Assembly: GCF_016860525.1 (NCBI RefSeq) | Contig: NZ_BNEA01000001.1 | Span: 1,845,432 to 1,909,431, forward strand | Source: Streptomyces rubradiris | GTDB lineage: Bacteria > Actinomycetota > Actinomycetes > Streptomycetales > Streptomycetaceae | Length of the DNA stretch: 64,000 nt | Direction: 5' to 3' | Shown here: one piece after another, positions 37,092 to 45,941 of the stretch | Layout: each line of letters begins with the position of its first letter | Numbering within the stretch: position 1 is the first letter of the stretch | Made by a program: the position numbers and the translations under genes | The notes under the pieces: model-generated | The model's input: only the letters and a program-made list of their open reading frames with translations | What the model was told of the DNA's origin: nothing | Databases searched by the model: none

Positions 37092-37841
37092 ATGGCCCGC
37101 ATGGACCGAATCTCCCCCTTCACGCACGCGTACGACGGTGAACGGCTCAGCGGGGCCGGTGCCGGACCGGCCGGCCGGGCCACGGCGCTGCTGCTCCACG
37201 GCGCGGGCAACGGCAGCAAGGAGCGGCTGCTGCCGTTCCTCGCCGACTTCGCCGGCCAAGGCTGCCGCGCCCTCGCCCTCGACTTCTCCGGGCACGGTGA
37301 AAGCACGGGCGAGCTGGCGGAGTTGAGTCTGCGCCGCCGGTACGAGCAGGCGGTGGCGGTGCTCGACGCGCACGCTCCGGCGGGCGATCCGCTGGTCATC
37401 GTCGGCTTCAGCATGAGCGGGCAGACGGTCGCCGATCTCATGCGGCACTACGGGCGCCGGGTCGCGGCCGTGGGGCTGTGCGCGCCCGCCGTGTACGGCC
37501 AGGACGCCTGGGACGTGCCGTTCGGCAACGGCGACAGCCGCTTCTCGGAGCTGATCCGCACGCCGGACAGCTGGCGGGACTCCCCCGCCCTGGAGGTGTT
37601 CCGCGCGTACGCGGGCCGGGCGGTGCTGGCGGTGCCGGGCCACGACACGGTCATCCCTGCGGCGGTCACCGAGGCCATACAGGAGGCGCTGTCGGAGCGG
37701 GCCCGGTTCTCCCGCTTCGACCTCCCGGACGCCGAACACATGCTGGGCCTGTGGTTCCGCGACCACGCCGAGGACCGGCGGGAGTTCGTGACGCGGCTGC
37801 TGGCGGGCCTGGACGGGCACTCGGAGGCGCCCCTTCGGTGA
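37092..37841 (+). CDS. Alpha/beta hydrolase
   Basis: The 249-residue soluble alpha/beta-hydrolase fold protein has the oxyanion-hole strand LLLHGAGNGSKERLL, the nucleophile elbow GFSMSG (Ser), the acid in GHDTVIP and the base His in DAEHMLGLW, giving a complete triad. It is most like the serine aminopeptidase/carboxylesterase (Hydrolase_4) group. The substrate is unknown. ATG 37101, three codons downstream, is an equally possible start; neither has a strong ribosome binding site. It is convergent with the 138-aa gene, with a hairpin between. Confidence 0.85.
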   Translation: MARMDRISPFTHAYDGERLSGAGAGPAGRATALLLHGAGNGSKERLLPFLADFAGQGCRALALDFSGHGESTGELAELSLRRRYEQAVAVLDAHAPAGDPLVIVGFSMSGQTVADLMRHYGRRVAAVGLCAPAVYGQDAWDVPFGNGDSRFSELIRTPDSWRDSPALEVFRAYAGRAVLAVPGHDTVIPAAVTEAIQEALSERARFSRFDLPDAEHMLGLWFRDHAEDRREFVTRLLAGLDGHSEAPLR

Positions 37842-37843
37842 CG

Positions 37844-37883
37844 GTGCCGGGTGCCCCCGCGTCTGCGCGAGGGCACCCGGCAC
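37844..37883. terminator. Bidirectional hairpin after the alpha/beta hydrolase gene
   Basis: A 13-bp perfect stem (GTGCCGGGTGCCC / GGGCACCCGGCAC) at 37844-37856 and 37871-37883 lies between convergent genes. Confidence 0.75.
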
Positions 37884-37888
37884 ACGGC

Positions 37889-38305
37889 TCACCGCGAGTA
37901 GCGCATCAGCGTCCGCACCATGTGACACGTGGTGTCGGAGGGCGGCCGCATGCCGATCCGCTCGGCCGTCCCGCGGATCGTCTCGTTCCGCGCCTGCTCC
38001 GGCAGGTAGATCCCGGAGTCGAGCAGGGCTATGGCGAGGCGCATGGCCTTCAGGCGCCGGTTGTGCGTGACATACCACTGGCGCGGCCGTCCGGCCGGCA
38101 GCGGTCGCTTCACCTCGGGCTGGTAGGGCGAGTCGAACAGCACGGGGTGCTGGGCGGTGGACTGGGTCGGCAACGGCTTCGGCTTGAGGGCGGCAGCGGG
38201 CACAGGCATCCTCCTGTCGCGGTCAGACCGGTCGCCGGCGACCCGGCGCCCGGTCTCGAACACTGCTTCCAGTCTACCGGCGGCCACTGACAATCGGTCG
38301 GTCAC
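37889..38305 (-). CDS. Conserved hypothetical protein (138 aa or shorter)
   Basis: A basic soluble protein. The conserved-looking part is the C-terminal 90 residues (PRQWYVTHNRRLKAMRLAIALLDSGIYLPEQARNE, then IGMRPPSDTTCHMVRTLMRYS), with several Arg and one Cys. I do not recognise a domain. The start is uncertain: GTG 38305 has no ribosome binding site, whereas an internal ATG at 38209 (MPVPAAALKPKP) directly abuts AGGAGG, too close to be ideal. It lies between the alpha/beta hydrolase and the divergent ArsC-like gene. Confidence 0.65.
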   Translation of the reverse strand: MTDRLSVAAGRLEAVFETGRRVAGDRSDRDRRMPVPAAALKPKPLPTQSTAQHPVLFDSPYQPEVKRPLPAGRPRQWYVTHNRRLKAMRLAIALLDSGIYLPEQARNETIRGTAERIGMRPPSDTTCHMVRTLMRYSR

Positions 38306-38423
38306 GGAAGCGAGTGAATCCGCAGCTCACATGGGAAATTGGCGTTCCGTCACCGGTGGTGGGGATGGGGCTGCCGAGGTGTCGTGAATTCGAACAGAGC
38401 CGGTACCGCGTACCGTGTCGCGC

Positions 38424-38792
38424 ATGGAGATCTGGATCAATCCCGCCTGCTCGAAGTGCCGTAGCGCGCTGACCCTGCTCGACGCCGAGGGGGCCGAGTA
38501 CACCGTGCGGCGGTACCTGGAGGACGTGCCGGGCGAGGACGAGATCAGGGCCGTGCTGGACCGGCTGGGTCTCGAACCGTGGGACATCACCCGCACCCAG
38601 GAGGCGGCGGCCAAGGAGCTGGGGCTCAAGGAGTGGCCGCGCGACGCGGGCTCCCGGGACCGCTGGATCGCCGCGCTCGCCGGGCACCCCAAGCTCATCC
38701 AGCGGCCGATCATCACCGCGGACGACGGGACGGCGCTGGTGGCCCGCAGCGAGGAGGCCGTACGGGAGGCCCTGGCCCGCAGCGAGCACTGA
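38424..38792 (+). CDS. ArsC/Spx-family protein
   Basis: The 122-residue thioredoxin-like fold protein begins MEIWINPACSKCRSALTLLD, with a C-x2-C motif at the ArsC active-site position. The family stretch KLIQRPIITADDGTALVARSEEAV contains the conserved arsenate-reductase Arg-Pro-Ile. It could be a glutaredoxin-dependent arsenate reductase or an uncharacterised reductase of the family, since no ars genes are nearby. GTG 38415 is a possible earlier start. It lies upstream of glnII, as in related genomes. Confidence 0.85.
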   Translation: MEIWINPACSKCRSALTLLDAEGAEYTVRRYLEDVPGEDEIRAVLDRLGLEPWDITRTQEAAAKELGLKEWPRDAGSRDRWIAALAGHPKLIQRPIITADDGTALVARSEEAVREALARSEH

Positions 38793-38900
38793 CCCCTGCC
38801 GTCGTGCCGGGGAACCCCGGTCGTACGCAATCCGCACGGCCGGGACCGCTCCCTCTCACCGCGTGGTCCCACGACGTGAGCCTCGGCACACAGGCGTCGG

Positions 38901-38938
38901 GTAACACGGCGTTCACATTCGGGCAATGGCCGGGAAAC
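38901..38938 (+). promoter_or_regulatory. GlnR-type box upstream of glnII
   Basis: GTAAC (38901-38905), TTCAC (38912-38916), GCAAT (38923-38927) and GAAAC (38934-38938) are spaced by exactly six bases each, the register of a double GlnR box. The first and last elements match the consensus best. It is 106 bases before the glnII start. Confidence 0.75.
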
Positions 38939-39044
38939 CGCCTGTTGACAGGCTGCCCGCAGTTCGAGCGGCGCCCCAGTGCCGCAGCGCCGCGGCAACC
39001 GCCCAGGCGGATGCGCCCGACCCACCCCGAAGGATGTGGCCCCC

Positions 39045-40076
39045 GTGACCTTCAAGGCTGAGTACATCTGGATCGACGGCACCTCGCCGACGGCCAAGCT
39101 CCGTTCCAAGACGAAGGTCATCACGGGCGCCCCGGCCGGTCTCGACACGCTGCCGCTGTGGGGCTTCGACGGCTCCTCCACCAACCAGGCCGCGGGCAAC
39201 TCCTCGGACTGCGTGCTCAGGCCGGTCTTCACCTGCCCGGACCCGATCCGCGGCGGCGACGACATCCTGGTGCTGTGCGAGGTGCTGGACACCGACCTGA
39301 CCCCGCACCCGACCAACACCCGCGCGACGCTGGCCGAGGTGGCCGAGCGGTTCGCCGCGCAGGAGCCGATCTTCGGCATCGAGCAGGAGTACACCTTCTT
39401 CGCCGGCTCCCGTCCGCTGGGCTTCCCCGAGGGCGGCTTCCCGGCCCCGCAGGGCGGCTACTACTGCGGTGTCGGAGCCGACGAGATCTTCGGCCGGGAC
39501 GTCGTCGAGGCCCACCTCGACAACTGCCTGAAGGCGGGCCTCGGCATCTCCGGCATCAACGCCGAGGTCATGCCCGGCCAGTGGGAGTTCCAGGTCGGCC
39601 CGCTGTCCCCGCTGGAGGTCTCCGACCAGCTGTGGGTGGCCCGCTGGCTGCTGTACCGCACCGCCGAGGACTTCGGTGTCTCCGCGACCCTGGACCCCAA
39701 GCCGGTCAAGGGCGACTGGAACGGCGCGGGCGCGCACACCAACTTCTCCACCAAGGCCATGCGCGAGGGCTACGACGCCATCATCACCGCCTGCGAGTCG
39801 CTCGGCGAGGGCTCGAAGCCGCTGGACCACGTGAAGAACTACGGCGCCGGCATCGACGAGCGCCTGACCGGCCTGCACGAGACGGCCCCGTGGGACAAGT
39901 TCTCCTACGGCGTCTCCGACCGGGGTGCCTCGGTGCGCATCCCGTGGCAGGTCGAGAAGGACGGCAAGGGCTACATCGAGGACCGCCGCCCGAACGCGAA
40001 CGTCGACCCGTACGTGGTGACCCGCCTGCTGGTGGACACCTGCTGCACCGCGCTGGAGAAGGCCGGCCAGGTCTGA
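39045..40076 (+). CDS. glnII: Glutamine synthetase type II
   Basis: This is the eukaryote-like, octameric-class GS found in Streptomyces, Frankia and rhizobia, heat-labile and not adenylylated. It has 343 residues from GTG 39045 (AAGGA upstream). Signatures are KAEYIWIDGTSPTAKLRSKTK, LPLWGFDGSSTNQA, the substrate-binding GIEQEYTFF and GWNGAGAHTNFSTK-type ATP region (here KGDWNGAGAHTNFSTK). It is under a GlnR-type box and ends in a strong terminator. It provides GS activity alongside GSI (glnA) under nitrogen limitation. Confidence 0.97.
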   Translation: MTFKAEYIWIDGTSPTAKLRSKTKVITGAPAGLDTLPLWGFDGSSTNQAAGNSSDCVLRPVFTCPDPIRGGDDILVLCEVLDTDLTPHPTNTRATLAEVAERFAAQEPIFGIEQEYTFFAGSRPLGFPEGGFPAPQGGYYCGVGADEIFGRDVVEAHLDNCLKAGLGISGINAEVMPGQWEFQVGPLSPLEVSDQLWVARWLLYRTAEDFGVSATLDPKPVKGDWNGAGAHTNFSTKAMREGYDAIITACESLGEGSKPLDHVKNYGAGIDERLTGLHETAPWDKFSYGVSDRGASVRIPWQVEKDGKGYIEDRRPNANVDPYVVTRLLVDTCCTALEKAGQV

Positions 40077-40090
40077 TCCGTCCCGCACCT

Positions 40091-40123
40091 CGGGGGCGCC
40101 CGCCGTGACGGCGGGCGCCCCCG
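40091..40123. terminator. 15-bp hairpin after glnII
   Basis: CGGGGGCGCCCGCCG (40091-40105) and 40109-40123 are perfectly complementary around a 3-base loop, 15 bases after the glnII stop. Confidence 0.88.
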
Positions 40124-40361
40124 TCGCGTATCCCGTAAGCCGCCTCGGGGGGCGGCCGTTGACCCCGTGCCACGGTGGCCGACCCTCGGCGCCGTCCGGA
40201 ATGTGAGACGGCCTCCCGGACTCCCCCGGCCCGCTCCAGGCCGCTGAACAGGCCCGTAATCCGGGGTCCGGCGCGTTTGTCACGTCAATGTCACACCAAG
40301 GAAGCGTCCAAGCAGTGAGAGGAGGCTCCTGCCCGCCGCACGGCTCTGCTTCAATAAGAGC
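40124..40361 (+). promoter_or_regulatory. Non-coding stretch before the 40-aa ORF
   Basis: Part of the 527-base gap between glnII and glnRII. No coding potential is seen here. It contains GTCAC (40279-40283), GTCAC (40290-40294) and GAAGC (40301-40305) spaced by six bases each, a weak GlnR-like register. This is plausibly the promoter region of the small ORF and glnRII. Confidence 0.3.
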
Positions 40362-40484
40362 ATGGCCGGCATCCAGCAGAGCACCGCGACGGGTCGCTAC
40401 GACCTCCAGCCGTTCTGGCCTTCCCGTCAGCACCACGACTTCGACCGTGTGTGTCGCCCCGCGATGAACGCGCGGGCCCTCTAA
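40362..40484 (+). CDS. Small ORF / possible leader peptide upstream of glnRII (40 aa)
   Basis: ATG 40362 to TAA 40482-40484 encodes 40 residues beginning MAGIQQSTATGRYDLQPFW and ending DRVCRPAMNARAL. The composition is unlike a random GC-rich frame: it is rich in Gln, His, Asp and aromatic residues and poor in Ala/Gly/Arg repeats. It ends 119 bases before the glnRII ATG on the same strand. It could be a regulatory leader peptide or a short functional protein. The ribosome binding site is poor (TAAGAG close to the ATG), so translation is not certain. Confidence 0.5.
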   Translation: MAGIQQSTATGRYDLQPFWPSRQHHDFDRVCRPAMNARAL

Positions 40485-40603
40485 AGCCGTACCCCCGGCC
40501 TTCGGCCAGCGCGAAACGACGTACGTCCGCCGGCGACGCCCGACCACGAACCGGGCCGCCGCACCCTCCCGACGAACTCCTCGCGCGAAAGAGCTGACCT
40601 CTC

Positions 40604-41194
40604 ATGGCGACCACCCGATCCCTCTCCACCGCCACCCTGCCCGCCCCCGCCCCGAACGGCACCCGGCACCGGCTGCGCGCCGTAGACCGGGACGAGGCGG
40701 TCCACGTGGCGGACTTCCTGCCGCCGGGCGCCACCTGGCTGCCCGCGCCGCAGCACACCCTGCCCACCCTGCCGGGCCGGCCGCCGATGGTCGGCTACCT
40801 GGTGCTGGTCCCCGCCGACCAGCGGCCCCCGTTCCCGCCGGTCGCCGTCCCCGACCAGCCGGAGGACCAGGCCGGGCGCACCGAGCCGGACCCCGGCGCC
40901 GAGCCGCTGGTGCGGATCGACCCGGTGCGGCGCACCGCCAGCGTCGAGGGCCGCGAACTCGACCTGACCTACCTGGAGTTCGAGCTGCTGGCCCACCTGG
41001 TGGCGCACCCGCACCGGGTGCACACCCGCGACCAGCTCGTCACCACGGTATGGGGCTACGGGCACGTCGGCGACGGCCGCACCGTGGACGTGCACATCGC
41101 CCGGCTGCGCCGCAAGCTGGGCGACCGGCACCGCAAGTCGATCCAGACCGTGCGCCGGGTCGGCTACAAGTACACCCCGGCGACCGCCCGCTGA
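40604..41194 (+). CDS. glnRII: GlnRII-like winged-helix regulator (OmpR-type DNA-binding domain without receiver)
   Basis: The 196-residue protein has no phosphoacceptor domain. The N-terminal ~100 residues are Pro-rich and non-conserved, followed by an OmpR/PhoB winged helix (about 105-193; LDLTYLEFELLAHLVAHPHRVHTRDQLVTTVWGYG, then RTVDVHIARLRRKLGD and TVRRVGYKYTP). GlnRII, encoded near glnII in S. coelicolor, is a known OmpR-type protein reported to bind the same nitrogen-regulatory promoters as GlnR. Position and architecture fit. Without a receiver its activity cannot depend on classical Asp phosphorylation. Confidence 0.82.
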   Translation: MATTRSLSTATLPAPAPNGTRHRLRAVDRDEAVHVADFLPPGATWLPAPQHTLPTLPGRPPMVGYLVLVPADQRPPFPPVAVPDQPEDQAGRTEPDPGAEPLVRIDPVRRTASVEGRELDLTYLEFELLAHLVAHPHRVHTRDQLVTTVWGYGHVGDGRTVDVHIARLRRKLGDRHRKSIQTVRRVGYKYTPATAR

Positions 41195-41255
41195 CCGTTC
41201 TGCCCTCGGCAGAGCCCCGCGCGCCCACGGCCCCGGACCGGGCAGGATCACCGGC

Positions 41256-42278
41256 ATGAGACTTCTCGTGCTGGGCGGTACGGAGTTCGTGGGGCGGGCC
41301 GTCGTCCAGGCCGCGCTCGGGCGCGGCTGGGAGGTGACCGTCTTCCACCGGGGACGTCACCAACCGCCGCCCGGAGCGCGGTCGTTGCACGGCGACCGCA
41401 CCGCGCCCGACGGCCTCGCCGCGCTCGCCGCGGAGCGGGCCGGCTGGGACGCCGTGGTGGACACCTGGTCGGCCGCCCCGCGCGCCGTGCACGAGGCGGC
41501 CCGGCTGCTGCGCGGCCGGGCCGGGCGGTACGCGTACGTCTCCAGCCGGTCGGTGTACGTGTGGCCCTGGCCGCCCGGCGCCGCCGAGGACGCCCCGCTG
41601 GTCGAGGGCGCCGCCGACGCCGGGGCCACGGACTACGCGGCCGACAAGCGCGGCGGGGAACTGGCCGTCGTCGGCGCCTTCGGCGCGGCGGACGCGCTGC
41701 TGGTGCGGGCCGGGCTGATCCTCGGCCCGTACGAGAACGTGGGCCGGCTGCCCTGGTGGCTGACCCGGATCGCGCGCGGCGGCCCGGTCCTGGCGCCCGG
41801 CCCGCGCGAGCTGCCCCTCCAGTACATCGACGCCCGGGACCTCGCCGACTGGCTGCTCGGCGCCCTGGAACGCGGCCTGGGCGGGCCGTACAACCTGGTG
41901 AGCCCGCCCGGCCACACCACCATGGGCGAGCTGCTCGCCACCTGTGTACGGGCGACCGGCGCGGACGCGGAGCTGCGCTGGACCGCTCCGGAGGCGATCC
42001 TGGCCGCCGGGATCGAGCCGTGGACCGAGCTGCCGGTGTGGGTGCCGCCGGGCGGCGAGACACACGGCGCCGTGCACGGCGCGGACGTGTCGCGGGCGGT
42101 GGCGACCGGGCTGGTGTGCCGCCCGGTGGCACAGACGGTCGAGGACACCTGGCGCTGGCTGAGCGGGCTCGGCGGCACCGGGCCGCTGCGTACCGACCGC
42201 ACCCGTCCGGGCCTGGACCCCGAGGTGGAGGCGAAGGTGCTGGGCCTGGCCGGGGGTGTACCTGGCACCACCCCCTGA
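41256..42278 (+). CDS. NAD-dependent epimerase/dehydratase family protein
   Basis: The 340-residue extended-SDR-like protein starts MRLLVLGGTEFVGRAVVQAALGRGWEVTVFHRG, with a GGTxFxG variant of the Rossmann motif. Further features are YAYVSSRSVYVWP, YAADKRGGELAV (the YxxxK pair) and VRAGLILGPYENVGRLPWW. This is the NAD-dependent nucleoside-sugar-epimerase/isoflavone-reductase-like group common in actinobacteria. The substrate is unknown. ATG 41256 begins 61 bases after glnRII on the same strand. Confidence 0.86.
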   Translation: MRLLVLGGTEFVGRAVVQAALGRGWEVTVFHRGRHQPPPGARSLHGDRTAPDGLAALAAERAGWDAVVDTWSAAPRAVHEAARLLRGRAGRYAYVSSRSVYVWPWPPGAAEDAPLVEGAADAGATDYAADKRGGELAVVGAFGAADALLVRAGLILGPYENVGRLPWWLTRIARGGPVLAPGPRELPLQYIDARDLADWLLGALERGLGGPYNLVSPPGHTTMGELLATCVRATGADAELRWTAPEAILAAGIEPWTELPVWVPPGGETHGAVHGADVSRAVATGLVCRPVAQTVEDTWRWLSGLGGTGPLRTDRTRPGLDPEVEAKVLGLAGGVPGTTP

Positions 42279-42329
42279 CGTGGGGCTCCGCCCCGTGACC
42301 GGGCCCGGCGGACCGGCCAGACTGGCGCC

Positions 42330-43607
42330 ATGAACACCGACGTCCAGCGGGACGACTTCCGCGCCCGCACCCGGCAGGCGGTGCTGGCCGCCGTACAGGG
42401 GCTGGTCCTGGCCCTGGCGATGCCGCCGGTGACGGTGCTGTGCTTCGCCTTCACCGTCATGTCCCTCGAACTCCTCCCGCTCGGCCTCGGCCTGTTCCTG
42501 GTGCCTCCGGTGCTCGGCGCGGTCCGCAGGTACGCGCAGGTGCGGCGGCAACTGGCCGCCGAGTGGGGCGGGGTGGTGATACCGGTGGTGTACCGGCCGG
42601 TGCCGCCGGGGGCGGGCCCGTGGACGCGCACGGTCACCCTGCTCCGGGACCCGCAGACCTGGCGGGACCTGCTGTGGCTGCTCACCGACATGACCGCGGG
42701 CACGGTCACCGCGCTGCTCCCGGCCGTGCTGCTGTTCTTCCCCGTCCAGGGGTTCCTGGTGGCGGCCGGGCTGTGGCGGGCGTACGTGCGGGAACCGGGC
42801 GACATCTACTGGTACGCGTTCGTGCCGGTCACCGGGCAGGCGACCGCGCTGCTCGCCGCCGCCCTCGCGGCCGTGCTGCTGGTGGTCGCCCACCGCTTCA
42901 CCCCGCGGCTGCTCACCGCGCACTTCCGGCTCACCCGGGCCGTGCTCGGCGGCGGCCGGGGCGACCTCACCGAGCGGGTGCGGGTGCTGACCGAGACCCG
43001 GCGGGACGCGGTGGACACCTCGGCCGCCGAGCTGCGCCGGATCGAACGGGACCTGCACGACGGCGCGCAGGCCCGGCTGGTCGCCATGGGCATGGACCTC
43101 GGCACCATCGAGATGCTGGTCGAACGGGACCCGGCCGCGGCGAAGAAGCTGATCGCGCAGGCCCGCCGGAACTCCGCCGAGGCCCTGGAGGAGCTGCGCG
43201 ACCTGGTGCGCGGCATCCATCCGCCGGTCCTCGCCGAGCGCGGACTGGGCGACGCGGTACGGGCGTTGGCGCTGCGGCTGCCGCTGCCGGCCGAGGTGAG
43301 CGTGGAGCTGTCCGGCCGGGCGGAGGCGCCGGTGGAGTCGGCCGCCTACTTCGCGGTCAACGAGGTGCTGACCAACGCGGTCAAGCACTCCGGAGCCGAC
43401 CGGGTCTGGATCGACGTGCACCACACCGACGGCCGGCTGCGGCTCACCGTCACCGACGACGGGCGGGGCGGCGCGGTGGTGGGGGCCGGCTCGGGGCTCG
43501 CGGGGGTGGAGCGCCGGCTCGGTACATTCGACGGCGTCCTGGCCGTCAGCAGCCCCGCCGGCGGCCCCACCATGGTGACCATGGAGATCCCGTGCGTGTT
43601 GTCCTAG
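42330..43607 (+). CDS. NarL-type sensor histidine kinase
   Basis: The 425-residue membrane kinase has four N-terminal hydrophobic segments between residues 15 and 205 (sensor region of the two-pair type common in streptomycetes). A HisKA_3 dimerisation domain carries the phosphoacceptor His243 in RIERDLHDGAQARL. An HATPase domain follows with N-box EVLTNAVKHSGADRV and G-box VTDDGRGGAVVGAGSGLAGVERRLG. The end overlaps the response regulator start by 16 bases, so the two form a translationally coupled pair. The signal is unknown. Confidence 0.93.
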   Translation: MNTDVQRDDFRARTRQAVLAAVQGLVLALAMPPVTVLCFAFTVMSLELLPLGLGLFLVPPVLGAVRRYAQVRRQLAAEWGGVVIPVVYRPVPPGAGPWTRTVTLLRDPQTWRDLLWLLTDMTAGTVTALLPAVLLFFPVQGFLVAAGLWRAYVREPGDIYWYAFVPVTGQATALLAAALAAVLLVVAHRFTPRLLTAHFRLTRAVLGGGRGDLTERVRVLTETRRDAVDTSAAELRRIERDLHDGAQARLVAMGMDLGTIEMLVERDPAAAKKLIAQARRNSAEALEELRDLVRGIHPPVLAERGLGDAVRALALRLPLPAEVSVELSGRAEAPVESAAYFAVNEVLTNAVKHSGADRVWIDVHHTDGRLRLTVTDDGRGGAVVGAGSGLAGVERRLGTFDGVLAVSSPAGGPTMVTMEIPCVLS

Positions 43608-44246
43608 CCGAAGACCTCTTCCTGCTGCGCGACGGGCTGGTGCGGATGCTGACGGCCTACGGCTTCGAGATCGCCGCGGCCGTGGAGACCGGTCCCGAAC
43701 TCGCCGAGGCGTTGGAGGAGTTGACGCCGGACGTGGCCGTGGTGGACGTACGGCTGCCGCCCACGCACACCGACGAGGGCCTGCAGTGCGCGCTCGCCGC
43801 CCGCCGGACGCGGCCCGGGCTGCCGGTGCTGGTGCTCTCCCAGCACGTGGAGCAGCTGTACGCGCGCGAGCTGCTCGCCGACGGCGCCGGGGCGATCGGG
43901 CTATCTGCTCAAGGACCGGGTGTTCGACGCGGAGCAGTTCGTGGACGCGGTACGACGGGTGGCGGCGGGCGGTACGGCCATGGACCCGCAGGTGATCCAG
44001 CAGTTGCTGTCCCGGCGGTCGGCCGACGACCGGCCGCTGGCCCGGCTGACCCCGCGGGAGCGGGAGGTGCTGGAGCTGATGGCCCAGGGCCGGTCCAACG
44101 CGGGCATCGCGGCCCAGCTCGTGGTGACGGAACGGGCGATCGCCAAGCACACCTCCAACATCTTCGCCAAGCTGGGCCTGGAGGTCTCGGACGACGACAA
44201 CCGGCGCGTCCTGGCGGTGCTCGCCTATCTGGACCGGGACCGCTGA
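43592..44246 (+). pseudogene. NarL/LuxR-type response regulator, frameshifted in this sequence
   Basis: GTG 43592 opens a receiver domain (VRVVLAEDLFLLRDGLVRML) with phospho-acceptor Asp52 (VVDVRLPP). Near 43898-43901 an extra G (ATCGGGCTAT where ATCGGCTAT is expected) breaks the frame. One frame down, the protein resumes as YLLKDRVFDAEQFVDAVRR and continues to a complete LuxR helix-turn-helix (LTPREREVLELMAQGRSNAGIAAQLVVTERAIAKH) ending at 44246. With the base removed the protein is 217 residues, normal for the family. All motifs survive, so a sequencing error or a very recent mutation is likelier than long-standing decay. Confidence 0.88.
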
Positions 44247-44384
44247 TCCGCCGGCCCCCGCTGATTCGTCGGGGAATTCACGAGACCGGTGAACACCTCT
44301 GGGGCGGCGTCCGTATGGAAGGGCGCCGCTTCACTCCTGCCGGGCGCCTCGGTGCCGCCCCCAGAAGGACGTCAGAGGAGTTCC

Positions 44385-45866
44385 ATGGGACGCAACACTC
44401 GAAAACGCCGTACGCCGCCGGCCGCCAAGGCCCTCGCCGCGGTGGCGGCCCTGGCGCTCGGCGGGGGCGGGCTGGTCTGGGCGAACGTCCACGCCTCGGC
44501 GCACGAGCCGGACCAGCGGGCCTGGGGCGACAACCGGACCAAGGCCGCCACGGCCCGGGTCGCGACCGTCTCCTGCCCGGACGTCGGCCAGCGGCTGACG
44601 GACGTGCCGGAGCCGGCCCGGCAGGGCGTCGCCCGTGAACTGGCCACCCTGGACCGGCAGATCACCGAGGCGTACGCCCGGCTCGCCGGCACCCGGGACG
44701 CACAGGCGAAGGACCCCGGGTTCGTGCGGAACGCGATCGTCGGTCCTCTCGGCGAGAAACGCGCGGCGACGATCGACCGGATCCGGACCGGCATCCAGCG
44801 GGCCGGCGGGTCCTTCGACACCGCGCTGGAACGGCTCGCCCCCTGCACGACGCGGAGCACGAACCGGACCGACGCGGCCGGCGGGCCGCGAGACGGGGGG
44901 CGGCGGGACGACGGCGGGCAGCGGGGAGGCATCGGCGGGCAGGCCGGCAACGGCCCCGTCGCGGCGGACTTCGTGGACATCACCGAGGTCGCACCGAACG
45001 TCCGGGGCGGACCGCGCCGGACCGGCAACGCCTCGACCGGCACGTTCACCACCCGCTGCGGGGTGAACGCCAACAAGAACCACAACACCGACAACGTGAT
45101 CGTGGCCCCCGGTGTCACCAACGGCGCGCACCACCTGCACGACTACGTCGGCAACCAGAAGGTCGACGCCTTCGCGAGCGATCGGACGCTCCTGCGTGGC
45201 GGGACCAGCTGCCGCAACCGCGCTGACCTGTCGTCGTACTACTGGCCGGTGGTCCGCGTCCAGGACGGCACCCGGGACTTCGACCAGAACGCCGACGGCG
45301 GCGGCAAGGAGGGCAACGTCGGCCGCATCCTGACCCCGGTCCGGGCCGAGATCAAGTACGTCGGCAGCCCGGTGGGCAAGGTCGTCGCGATGCCGCGGTT
45401 CCTGCGCGTCATCACCGGTGACGCCAAGGCCACCACCAACGGCCCGGCCAACGCCAACGCGCACTGGAGCTGCACCGGCTTCGAGGACAAGGTGCAGCTC
45501 ACCGACCGGTACCCGATCTGTCCGCGGGGCAGCGAGGTGGTGCGCTCCTTCGCCTTCCAGAGCTGCTGGGACGGGCGGAACACCGACAGCGCCAACCACC
45601 GTACGCACGTGGCCTTCGCCGACCCGGCCAGTGGCGCCTGCCCGGACGGGTTCACGGCGATCCCGCAGCTGACCATGCGGCTCGTGTACGCCGTTCCCCC
45701 GCCGGTGATCCGGAACGGACGGGTGAGGAACGCCTATGCGGTGGACGGCTTCCCCGAGCAGCTGCACAAGGCGGCCACGGACCACGACGACTTCATCAGC
45801 GTCACCAAGAACGGACTGGCCGACAGGATCGCCGACTGCCTCAACCGCGGTCTCAGCTGCGCGTGA
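44385..45866 (+). CDS. Secreted DUF1996 protein
   Basis: The 493-residue exported protein has a basic N-terminus plus one hydrophobic segment (about 16-34) that serves as signal peptide or anchor. A ~100-residue helical region follows, then a DUF1996 domain (about 205-470). Its signatures include [61 protein letters not shown] and [11 protein letters not shown], with several disulfide-suitable Cys. The family is found in fungi and actinobacteria and its function is unclear; secreted binding or hydrolytic roles are suspected. ATG 44385 follows AGAGGAG. Confidence 0.87.
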   Translation: MGRNTRKRRTPPAAKALAAVAALALGGGGLVWANVHASAHEPDQRAWGDNRTKAATARVATVSCPDVGQRLTDVPEPARQGVARELATLDRQITEAYARLAGTRDAQAKDPGFVRNAIVGPLGEKRAATIDRIRTGIQRAGGSFDTALERLAPCTTRSTNRTDAAGGPRDGGRRDDGGQRGGIGGQAGNGPVAADFVDITEVAPNVRGGPRRTGNASTGTFTTRCGVNANKNHNTDNVIVAPGVTNGAHHLHDYVGNQKVDAFASDRTLLRGGTSCRNRADLSSYYWPVVRVQDGTRDFDQNADGGGKEGNVGRILTPVRAEIKYVGSPVGKVVAMPRFLRVITGDAKATTNGPANANAHWSCTGFEDKVQLTDRYPICPRGSEVVRSFAFQSCWDGRNTDSANHRTHVAFADPASGACPDGFTAIPQLTMRLVYAVPPPVIRNGRVRNAYAVDGFPEQLHKAATDHDDFISVTKNGLADRIADCLNRGLSCA

Positions 45867-45887
45867 CCCCCACCGCGGGCAGCTGAC

Positions 45888-45924
45888 CGAAGGCCGGTGA
45901 CGTCCCCCTCGTCACCGGCCTTCG
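45888..45924. terminator. Bidirectional hairpin after the DUF1996 gene
   Basis: A 15-bp perfect stem (45888-45902 with 45910-45924) with a TCCCCCT loop lies between convergent genes. Confidence 0.88.
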
Positions 45925-45941
45925 CCCTGCCCGCTACCGGC

